A stretch of DNA of 14,547 nt from Treponema sp. UBA4319 (GTDB lineage Bacteria; Spirochaetota; Spirochaetia; Treponematales; Treponemataceae). Shown one piece after another: positions 7,506 to 13,404 of the stretch. The number at the start of each line of letters is the position of its first letter. Positions within the stretch are counted from its first letter, which is position 1. The stretch covers positions 1 to 14,547 of the forward strand of contig DGUD01000163.1 of assembly GCA_002393865.1 (NCBI GenBank), written 5' to 3'. Made by a program: the position numbers and the translations under genes. Below the pieces are notes generated by a model. That model searched no databases, was not told where the DNA came from, and saw nothing but the letters and a program-made list of their open reading frames with translations.

Positions 7506-7535
7506 AAAAAGCCGGTTCGTCAGAACCGGCTTTTT
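7506..7535. terminator. bidirectional terminator between tRNA-Glu and the hdr/flx/tfr operon
   Basis: A perfect 13-bp inverted repeat, AAAAAGCCGGTTC (7506-7518) and its complement (7523-7535), surrounds the loop GTCA. The arms give an A-run before and a T-run after the GC-rich stem on either strand. It lies 15 nt past the stop codon of the leftward flavoprotein gene. It should terminate the - strand operon and stop any readthrough from the tRNA side. Confidence 0.93.
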
Positions 7536-7550
7536 CTTTATGCAGGGAAC

Positions 7551-9194
7551 TTACTTGGTGCTTCCGGGAATCGCTTTCTCAAATTCCGGGTTGCCCCATG
7601 TGTAGGTCGGCAGCAGCTTCGGGGAAACCGCATCGTCCGCTATGCCGGCAGCGCTGCGCTCTTTCTCAAAATCAAGCACATGCTGGAGGCTGAGCTTTGA
7701 TGGGGCTGCGACATCCTTGAAGGCCTTTCCTGCGGTCTGCCCGGCGACGCGCCCGAAGACAACGACATCCAGAAGGGAGTTGCCCATAAGGCGGTTTGTT
7801 CCGTGGACACCGCCGGATGCTTCTCCTGCGACAAGCAGATTCTTGATGTTCGTGTGGCAGTCCTTGTCAATCTCGACGCCGCCGTTCTGATAGTGCAGTG
7901 TCGGATAGACAAGAATCGGCTCCTTGCGGATATCGATACCGTACTTGATGAACATGTTGTACATGGCAGGAATCCTCTTGAGGATGGTTCCCTCTCCGTG
8001 GATTGCCTCAATCATCGGGGTGTCAAGCCAGACTGCCTTTCCGTCGCCAAGACCTGTCTCGATGCCGCGCCCATTCTTGCATTCCTTGATGATGCCTGAT
8101 GCATTCACATCGCGCGTCTCAAGCGGATGGATGTAGACCTCACCCTTGTTGTTGATGAGCTTTGCGCCCAGAGAACGTACTTTCTCGGTGACGAGTTTTC
8201 CGAGTATCTGGGAAGGGTAGGCCGCGCCTGTCGGATGGTACTGGAGAGAATCCTGATACAGGAGCTTTGCCCCCGCACGATATGCCAGAACTAGACCGTC
8301 TGCCGTCGCGCCGTAATGGTTCGACGTGGGGAAGCCCTGATAGTGCATGCGACCGGCGCCGCCTGTGGCGATTATGACAATCTTTGCCTTTGCGATGCGA
8401 ATCTCGCCGGTCTCCATGTTCATCAGGACTGCACCTGCCGCCTCGCCCTTGTCATTTTTGATGAGCTCTATTGCGGAGGTAAAATCGATGACGGTTATCT
8501 TGTCGGGGCGGTTGAAAACCTCGTCGCGCAGGGTGCGCATAATCTCCGCACCGGAATAATCTTTGCAGGCATGCATTCTCTTGCGGCTTGTTCCGCCACC
8601 GTGCGTAGTAACCATGGTGCCGTCTTCTTCCTTGTCGAATTCAACGCCAAGGTCGTTCAGCCATTTGATGGTCTCTGGTGCCTTTGTGACGAGCGTATAG
8701 ACAAGCTCTTTTTTGCCGTCAAAGTGTCCGCCGCCAAATGCGTCCAGAAAGTGCTGGGCAGGAGAATCATTCGGCTTGTCAGCTGCCTGAATGCCACCTT
8801 CGGCCATCATCGTGTTCGCATCACCGACGCGCAGCTTGGTGACGAGCGTGACCTTGGCTCCTGCGTTGCTTGCTTCGATTGCGGCAGAGCAGCCTGCTCC
8901 GCCGCCGCCGATGATAAGCACGTCGGACTCGTAATCCGTGCGTGCAAGATCCACGTGGTCAGGTTCCAGCCGGGGCTTTGCCTGCAACATCTTTGCCAGC
9001 TCAATCGGTGCCTTCTGTCCCTTGTTGGGACCGATTTTAAGCTCCGTGAACTGCGATGCGATACGATCCGGGTGGTACTCCTTCAGAAGGACATCTTTTT
9101 CGTCTGCGGTCAGACGTGCATGCTCAAATTTCAGGTTCTCTTCGCGTTTTTCGGCAACAAGCTTTGCCAGATCGTCTAATTTATTACCGTACAT
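7551..9194 (-). CDS. tfrA: fumarate reductase flavoprotein subunit, TfrA-like, non-covalent FAD predicted
   Basis: A 547-residue member of the FrdA/SdhA/NadB/AprA flavoprotein family, predicted to reduce fumarate to succinate in the cytoplasm. The ATG at 9194 has a good AAGGAG box. The dinucleotide motif DVLIIGGGGAG is at 91-101. The covalent-FAD His of FrdA/SdhA is Asn127 here (GDANTMMAEGGI), so FAD should be bound non-covalently. Active-site residues corresponding to E. coli FrdA are present: His320 (QYHPTG), Glu337 and Arg340 (VTEKVRSLG), Arg361 (ETRDVNA), His434 (TLHYQNGG) and Arg468 (GTNRLMGNSL). About 85 residues precede the FAD domain, far more than in FrdA, and only 79 follow Arg468, so most of the C-terminal helical domain is missing. 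No signal peptide or membrane segment is present. It lies 15 nt after its iron-sulfur partner and ends the operon. L-aspartate oxidase also lacks the His, but has no iron-sulfur subunit. Confidence 0.85.
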   Translation of the reverse strand: MYGNKLDDLAKLVAEKREENLKFEHARLTADEKDVLLKEYHPDRIASQFTELKIGPNKGQKAPIELAKMLQAKPRLEPDHVDLARTDYESDVLIIGGGGAGCSAAIEASNAGAKVTLVTKLRVGDANTMMAEGGIQAADKPNDSPAQHFLDAFGGGHFDGKKELVYTLVTKAPETIKWLNDLGVEFDKEEDGTMVTTHGGGTSRKRMHACKDYSGAEIMRTLRDEVFNRPDKITVIDFTSAIELIKNDKGEAAGAVLMNMETGEIRIAKAKIVIIATGGAGRMHYQGFPTSNHYGATADGLVLAYRAGAKLLYQDSLQYHPTGAAYPSQILGKLVTEKVRSLGAKLINNKGEVYIHPLETRDVNASGIIKECKNGRGIETGLGDGKAVWLDTPMIEAIHGEGTILKRIPAMYNMFIKYGIDIRKEPILVYPTLHYQNGGVEIDKDCHTNIKNLLVAGEASGGVHGTNRLMGNSLLDVVVFGRVAGQTAGKAFKDVAAPSKLSLQHVLDFEKERSAAGIADDAVSPKLLPTYTWGNPEFEKAIPGSTK

Positions 9195-9209
9195 GTGGGT
9201 CTCCTTCTT

Positions 9210-9890
9210 TTATTTCTCTATCTCGCGGGTGTTGTAGAGTTCCTTAATCTGATCGAGCGGCTTGTTCATCAGTGCCTGGATGAGCTGCTCGCATTTGCCT
9301 TCGTCAATCTCTTTTACGCGGTCAAGCAGATGCTGTGACTGCGGCTGAAGATACTTTCCGTTCAGGCGGCGGGCAAGCTCCGCGACCTGCGGGTGGCTGA
9401 TTCCGGCCGGGCAGCGTGAGGAGCAGATACCGCACATCACGCAGTCGAAAGACGCGTCTGCGCATGCCCGGAAGTCGCCGCGCTGGGCGTATGCGATGTA
9501 CTGCATGGTGTTCAGGCTCTGCGGGCAGGCGCGGGAACACGCATTGCAGCCGACGCATGCGTAGATTTCCGGATAGAGCTGCATCATGACCTGCTGCTCA
9601 GGCTTGATGGTCTCGACGTCGTATACCTGCTTTACCAGCGGGAAGAAGGGCAGCGTCGCGATATACATATCGTTCTCCACCTTTTTCTGGCAGGCAAGGC
9701 AGGTCTGGAGCTGGTTCTGCCCCTTGATGCGGTAGATTGTGGCGCAGGCGCCGCAGAAGCCGTTGCGACAGCCGCAGCCGCGCTTGAGCTGGTAACCGGC
9801 GTATTCCATGGCCGTCATGATTGTAAGCTCTGCCGGAACGTCATATTTCTTTCCGAACAGATATATAGTAGCCATCTCTTTGTCACTCAT
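9210..9890 (-). CDS. tfrB: fumarate reductase iron-sulfur subunit, TfrB/HdrC-like
   Basis: A 226-residue electron-transfer subunit. The N-terminal plant-type ferredoxin domain has Cys41, Cys46, Cys49 (GCGCRNGFCGAC) and Cys64 for a [2Fe-2S] cluster. A two-cluster domain follows: Cys112-x2-Cys115-x2-Cys118-x3-Cys122-Pro and Cys150-x2-Cys153-x2-Cys156-x3-Cys160-Pro, each with four cysteines. SdhB/FrdB proteins that reduce quinone normally have a [3Fe-4S] cluster as the last centre; this protein instead looks like an HdrC with two [4Fe-4S] clusters. Methanogen TfrB carries an additional HdrB-like CCG region, which is absent here. The start at 9890 is set by AGGAG six bases upstream; the internal ATG at residue 6 has no such signal. 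It should pass electrons from the Flx/HdrA module to the flavoprotein encoded just downstream. The family is clear; the electron donor is inferred. Confidence 0.85.
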   Translation of the reverse strand: MSDKEMATIYLFGKKYDVPAELTIMTAMEYAGYQLKRGCGCRNGFCGACATIYRIKGQNQLQTCLACQKKVENDMYIATLPFFPLVKQVYDVETIKPEQQVMMQLYPEIYACVGCNACSRACPQSLNTMQYIAYAQRGDFRACADASFDCVMCGICSSRCPAGISHPQVAELARRLNGKYLQPQSQHLLDRVKEIDEGKCEQLIQALMNKPLDQIKELYNTREIEK

Positions 9891-10023
9891 AGTATTCTCC
9901 TATGACTAAAATCATAAAATTTCTGCATGCCGCATATATGCGGCCGCTTGCTGCGGTAGCCGGACAAGCTCCCGCAGCAGGCAACGCCGGACACAGCTGC
10001 ACGGCGTTGCGCTTGTCCTTTCC
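9891..10023 (-). repeat. structured spacer between flxA and tfrB with several inverted repeats
   Basis: This 133-nt gap is the longest in the leftward operon. Just past the flxA stop lie GGACAAGC/GCTTGTCC (9962-9969 with 10011-10018) and GCAACGCC/GGCGTTGC (9981-9988 with 10003-10010). These stack into one interrupted hairpin of 16 pairs. TGCTGCGG/CCGCAGCA (9949-9956 with 9972-9979) would compete or form a pseudoknot with it. A 16-nt palindrome, GCCGCATATATGCGGC, occupies 9929-9944. TATGA/TCATA (9901-9905 with 9912-9916) lies next to the tfrB ribosome binding site. No T-tract follows the big hairpin, so full termination is unlikely. An mRNA-stability or processing element, a partial attenuator, or a dispersed repeat are all possible. 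Confidence 0.7.
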
Positions 10024-10854
10024 CTAGTATTCGGGCGTCAGTTCGGCAAGCTTGTCAAAGCTGAACACCGGCCCGTCCTTGCAGACGAATTTGTTGCCGA
10101 TGTTGCATCTTCCGCATTTGCCGATACCGCATTTCATGCGCATCTCCATCGTTGTGAAAACCTGCGTATCCTTAAAGCCGAGTTTCTTGAGGTTGTCAAG
10201 AGACAGGTGGATAAGAATCGGCGGGCCGCACATGATGACCGTCATGCTGGGGTCAGGGTTCATCTCGGTGACGTATGGCGGGACAAAGCCGACGTGCCCC
10301 GACCATTCCGGCTGGGCACGGTCAATCGTCAGGTCAATCTCAACGTTCGGCTGCTTCATCCAGACGTTCTGCATCTCATCAAGGCGTACCAGATCCTGCA
10401 TGGAGCGGGAGCCGTAGATAACCTGAATTTTCCCGTAGTCCTGCCGGTGGTCAAGCATGTAGTTCACCACAGAATGCACCGGTGCGATACCGATACCTCC
10501 TGCAATGACGAGAATGTCCTTGTGCAGAAATTCCGGGGAAGTGACAGGAAATCCGTTTCCGATAGGCCCGCGGACGCATATCTGCTGGCCTACCTCCGCA
10601 TTATGGAGCCATTCCGTGACGTGCCCGCACTTCTTGATGCTGAATTCCATGGCATCTTCCATTGTGGGGGAAGAGGTAATGGAAATCATCGACTCTCCTA
10701 CACCCGGAACGATGAGCATCGCGCACTGTCCCGGAATGTGCTCGAAGAGCTTCTTCCCGTCAAGCCCGACAACGCGGAATGTCTTTACATCGGGGGTTTC
10801 CTGACGGATGGCAATGATTTTCCCGACATAGGGAATGAATGATTCTGTATCCAT
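10024..10854 (-). CDS. flxA: FlxA-like FAD/NAD(P)-binding, [2Fe-2S] oxidoreductase subunit
   Basis: A 276-residue protein of the PyrK/AsrB/sulfhydrogenase-gamma branch of the ferredoxin-NADP reductase superfamily. Such subunits bind FAD and oxidise NAD(P)H. The FAD barrel (about 1-105) carries GESMISITSSP in place of the classical RxYS motif, which is usual for this branch. The NAD-binding half has VIAGGIGIAPVHSVV and the terminal MTVIMCGPP. Four C-terminal cysteines, Cys242, Cys247, Cys250 and Cys258 (MKCGIGKCGRCNIG and VCKDGPVF), hold a [2Fe-2S] cluster. Its start overlaps the flxB stop as TAATG, so the two are translationally coupled. Gene order matches flxA of FlxABCD-HdrABC systems, where this is the NADH entry site. 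AsrB of anaerobic sulfite reductase is a relative, but no siroheme subunit (AsrC) occurs here. Confidence 0.85.
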   Translation of the reverse strand: MDTESFIPYVGKIIAIRQETPDVKTFRVVGLDGKKLFEHIPGQCAMLIVPGVGESMISITSSPTMEDAMEFSIKKCGHVTEWLHNAEVGQQICVRGPIGNGFPVTSPEFLHKDILVIAGGIGIAPVHSVVNYMLDHRQDYGKIQVIYGSRSMQDLVRLDEMQNVWMKQPNVEIDLTIDRAQPEWSGHVGFVPPYVTEMNPDPSMTVIMCGPPILIHLSLDNLKKLGFKDTQVFTTMEMRMKCGIGKCGRCNIGNKFVCKDGPVFSFDKLAELTPEY

Positions 10855-11912
10855 TATTTGGCTCCTCCGTCGGTGCTGTCGGGCATATCGTTGTATGCCT
10901 TGATGACTTTTGCGATGTTCATGTGAATCGGGCAGCTCTCAAGGCAGCGCCCGCAGCCCACGCACTGGAAGTGATCCTCGTGCGCCATGGGATAGTAGAC
11001 GAGCTTGTGCATAAAGCGCTGGCGGAACCGTTCCTTCTGCGTCAGGCGCGGATTTGCCGCGGCCATCTGCGTGAAGTCCGAGTACATGCAGCTATCCCAG
11101 CAGCGGAACTGTTTGATACCGTTGCCGGTGTCAAAATCGCGCACGTCAAAGCACATGCAGGTGGGGCACACGTAGGTGCAGGTACCGCAGCCCAAGCATG
11201 TCTGGTACAGCTTGTCCCATACAGGCGAGTTGAAAATCTTCTGCATATCGCTGCTGTTCTTGATTTTCCACTTGGAAAGATCAAGGTGCGCGAGCGGAAG
11301 CTTGTCGATTTTTGCCTTTGTGTCCTTCTTCTGGGCATCAACGGCAGCCTCGTCGCTCTCTGAGAGCAGGGACTGTACGCTTTCGATGAACTTTGTGCCC
11401 TTGTCGGTGTTCGCTTTGAAGAAATACTTTCCTCCGGCAAGCCATGCGCTGACATCCCCGGCAGGGTTTGCGGCGTCGATGCCGTAGGTGCTGCAGAAGC
11501 ATGTCTGCGCGGGCTCCGTGCAGGCAAGCGTGATGACCGTACCGTGATCACGGCGGTTCTTGTAATAGGTGTCCACCGGGGTCATGTTCAGGTACACGTC
11601 GTCCACAATTTTGAAGCTTGCGGCATCGCATGCCCGTACGCCAAAGACGACAAAGTCCTCAAGCTCCTTGCGCGGATCCTCCACCGTGACGTTCTGGCCG
11701 TCCATCTTGAGGCTGACCATGTGCTCCGTCTTGGGGAAGAAGAAGTCCTTTGCGGATCGGACGGTCTTGAGGGCTTTGCTGAGCTTTGCGCCCTTTGTCC
11801 AGCGCTTGAAGTCGGCATTCCCGGAGGTGTTCATCTGGGGAATGTAGAGCGGCTTCTTTGTGCCGACGAGTTCAAACAAATCGTTGATTTTCTCTTCAGG
11901 AAGTGAAAGCAT
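10854..11912 (-). CDS. flxB: FlxB-like 4Fe-4S protein (AsrA/HydB family)
   Basis: A 352-residue protein of the family containing AsrA and the sulfhydrogenase beta subunit, which shuttle electrons between an FAD/NAD subunit and a partner. The N-terminal two thirds has the family signatures FGVRACDAASFKI and LACTEPAQTCFC. The C-terminal part has two ferredoxin-type clusters: Cys239, Cys242, Cys245, Cys249 (CLGCGTCTYVCP) with additional Cys252 and Cys254, and Cys317, Cys320, Cys323, Cys327 (CVGCGRCLESCP). The ATG overlaps the flxC stop (TAATG), with GGAGGT upstream as ribosome binding site; its own stop overlaps the flxA start the same way. Within the operon it should link FlxA to the FlxC/FlxD/HdrA side. 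Confidence 0.85.
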   Translation of the reverse strand: MLSLPEEKINDLFELVGTKKPLYIPQMNTSGNADFKRWTKGAKLSKALKTVRSAKDFFFPKTEHMVSLKMDGQNVTVEDPRKELEDFVVFGVRACDAASFKIVDDVYLNMTPVDTYYKNRRDHGTVITLACTEPAQTCFCSTYGIDAANPAGDVSAWLAGGKYFFKANTDKGTKFIESVQSLLSESDEAAVDAQKKDTKAKIDKLPLAHLDLSKWKIKNSSDMQKIFNSPVWDKLYQTCLGCGTCTYVCPTCMCFDVRDFDTGNGIKQFRCWDSCMYSDFTQMAAANPRLTQKERFRQRFMHKLVYYPMAHEDHFQCVGCGRCLESCPIHMNIAKVIKAYNDMPDSTDGGAK

Positions 11913-12901
11913 TACTGTTTACCTCCGTTGCTAGCTGAGCCGCGCTCATAGACAATGCTCGCCTCTGCGTCATTGGTCGTGTAGGTGAGCATCGGCGGCT
12001 TTGTCTCCATGTCGCTGCCTGCGATGTACGGTCCGTAAAGCTCGTTGATGTCTTTTGCGAACTTGCGGTTGATAAGATGAAGCGGGATGTTCTGCGGGCA
12101 TACCCGTGAGCATTCGCCGCAATCCGTACAGCGCCCGGCGACGTGCCATGCGCGGATAATGTGATACAGATTCTCCTCGAAGTCGCTTGCCGCGACTTTC
12201 TGGGACGTATACAGATTGTTGTTGTCGAACACGCATTTCTCGCAGGTACATGCAGGGCAGACATCGCGGCATGCGTTGCATCTGATACAGCGGGAAAGTT
12301 CCCCTCGCCAGAAATTGAAACGCTGCTCCGGCGTCATGGCCTCAAGCTTTGCGACCATGTCAAAGCGGTGGCTTTCAAGCAGGTCGCCTTCCTCGCCGAT
12401 GAGCTCGTCATAGGTGACATGCTTCTTGCTCTTGCAGTTGTTGCAGCGCTCTGCGATAGTCTTACGCTCAGGATCTGCCATGCCGTCGCAGGGAATGCCC
12501 ACGACATAGACATCCTCGCGGGTAATGCGGTGCTCCTTGAGCAGCTCCGTAAAGCTGTAGGTATCGCACGGCTTAAGGAACACGAGCACCATGCCCTGGG
12601 GGATAGGTGCCTCAGGGGCGTTCGGATCCTTCTGTCTTGCCATCGCGTTTGCGGTACGGGTCGTGCTCTTCTGAATCTCGATTTCACGGGTAAGGCGGAC
12701 GAGATACTTTGAGAGGTTTGCACCGCACCACTGGTTGTAGACGAAGTTATTGTCCAGATCCTCCGCCGTGGCAAAGGTGCTGGGGGTCACATCGTAGTCA
12801 AAAAGTCCTTTCCTCCATCCGACAACGCGCTGTACTTTTCCCTCTGCAAGCAGAGCCTTTGCGCGGTCGATGAGCTGAGCGCTTATTTTGTCGTCTTGCA
12901 T
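11912..12901 (-). CDS. flxC: FlxC-like 4Fe-4S dicluster protein
   Basis: The chosen start, ATG at 12901, has GGAGG seven bases upstream and gives 329 residues; the frame is open 34 codons further but that part overlaps flxD and lacks a start signal. The N-terminal half resembles the FrhB/AsrA-like region of FlxC proteins, with LVFLKPCDTYSFTELL and VVGIPCDGMADPE plus a CNNC pair. Two [4Fe-4S] motifs follow: Cys205, Cys208, Cys211, Cys215 (CIRCNACRDVCP), immediately succeeded by a CTCEKC run (218-223), and Cys258, Cys261, Cys264, Cys268 (CTDCGECSRVCP). It overlaps flxD by 19 nt and flxB by 1 nt. It should relay electrons between FlxB and the FlxD/HdrA core. The assignment rests on gene order and motifs, because several similar dicluster families exist. 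Confidence 0.8.
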   Translation of the reverse strand: MQDDKISAQLIDRAKALLAEGKVQRVVGWRKGLFDYDVTPSTFATAEDLDNNFVYNQWCGANLSKYLVRLTREIEIQKSTTRTANAMARQKDPNAPEAPIPQGMVLVFLKPCDTYSFTELLKEHRITREDVYVVGIPCDGMADPERKTIAERCNNCKSKKHVTYDELIGEEGDLLESHRFDMVAKLEAMTPEQRFNFWRGELSRCIRCNACRDVCPACTCEKCVFDNNNLYTSQKVAASDFEENLYHIIRAWHVAGRCTDCGECSRVCPQNIPLHLINRKFAKDINELYGPYIAGSDMETKPPMLTYTTNDAEASIVYERGSASNGGKQ

Positions 12902-13341
12902 CTCAAGTCCTCCAGGCGTCTGTTCTCGCCAAGCTCCGTTATCTTGGCGACAAAATCGTTCATGATTCCTGCAAAGCGTACACCTTCTGCAGCTGAACAC
13001 CATTCAACCCGTGTCCGGGCCTTCTCAATGCCGAGGTAATCAAGCATGGAGAAGAGCAGCGTCATGCGGCGGCGTGCAAAATAGTTTCCGCTTGTGTAGT
13101 GGCAGTCTCCGGGATGGCATCCGCAGAGAATCACCCCGTCCGCCCCGCGCTGGAATGCCCGCAGGATGAACAGCGGGTTCAGGCGGCAGGAGCAGGGGAT
13201 ACGGATGATTTTTACGTCTGCAGGATACTCAAGGCGGTTGTTGCCCGCCAGATCGGCACCTGCGTAGGAGCACCAGTTGCAGCAGAACGCCACAATCTTC
13301 GGCTTCCAGTTTTTATTTGTAGTCGTAGTGTTTTCTTCCAT
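12883..13341 (-). CDS. flxD: FlxD / MvhD-type hydrogenase iron-sulfur subunit
   Basis: A 152-residue MvhD-family [2Fe-2S] protein that docks on HdrA and delivers electrons to its bifurcating flavin. The ATG at 13341 has GAGGA five bases upstream; a GTG at 13362 in frame has no such signal. Family hallmarks are FCCNWCSYAGAD (Cys20, Cys21, Cys24), IPCSCRLNP (Cys50, Cys52) and CGCHPGDCHY (Cys73, Cys75, Cys80), followed by SGNYFARRR. MvhD proteins usually read CSG at the second site, so Cys52 is an extra cysteine. The gene follows hdrA after 63 nt and overlaps flxC by 19 nt. Adjacency to hdrA is typical, and some homologues are fused to it. Confidence 0.9.
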   Translation of the reverse strand: MEENTTTTNKNWKPKIVAFCCNWCSYAGADLAGNNRLEYPADVKIIRIPCSCRLNPLFILRAFQRGADGVILCGCHPGDCHYTSGNYFARRRMTLLFSMLDYLGIEKARTRVEWCSAAEGVRFAGIMNDFVAKITELGENRRLEDLRCKTTK

Positions 13342-13365
13342 AGAATTCCTCGTTGCAAGCACAAG

Positions 13366-13384
13366 CCTGCGGCTTTCCCGCAGG
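13366..13384 (-). repeat. hairpin between hdrA and flxD
   Basis: CCTGCGG (13366-13372) pairs with CCGCAGG (13378-13384) around a 5-nt loop, in the 63-nt spacer. No T-run follows on the - strand, so it is not a convincing terminator. It could tune the ratio of hdrA to the downstream subunits. Confidence 0.5.
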
Positions 13385-13404
13385 TATGCGCGCCCTGGGC
13401 TCCG

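Noticed and set aside
8316..9179. Long open frame on the + strand opposite tfrA (287 codons)
   Set aside because: It is antisense to a gene with full catalytic motifs, has no recognisable domain or ribosome binding site, and is explained by GC-rich codon structure.
7551..9194. L-aspartate oxidase (NadB)
   Set aside because: NadB also lacks the covalent-FAD His, but this gene is paired with an iron-sulfur subunit, has the TfrA/FrdA-like HPTG to HGTNR layout, and no nadA or nadC is nearby.
10670..10700. Missing Arg of the RxYS flavin motif in flxA as evidence of inactivity
   Set aside because: As I recall, the PyrK/AsrB branch commonly carries a changed motif at this place; the NAD and [2Fe-2S] sites are intact.
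10024..12901. Anaerobic sulfite reductase (AsrABC) or sulfhydrogenase
   Set aside because: Two subunits resemble AsrA and AsrB, but there is no siroheme AsrC and no NiFe hydrogenase subunit; adjacency to MvhD-like and HdrA genes fits FlxABCD.
12902..13003. Longer N-terminus for flxC (34 extra codons)
   Set aside because: The extra part overlaps conserved flxD coding sequence and is Cys/Arg-rich shadow; GGAGG upstream of 12901 decides the start.
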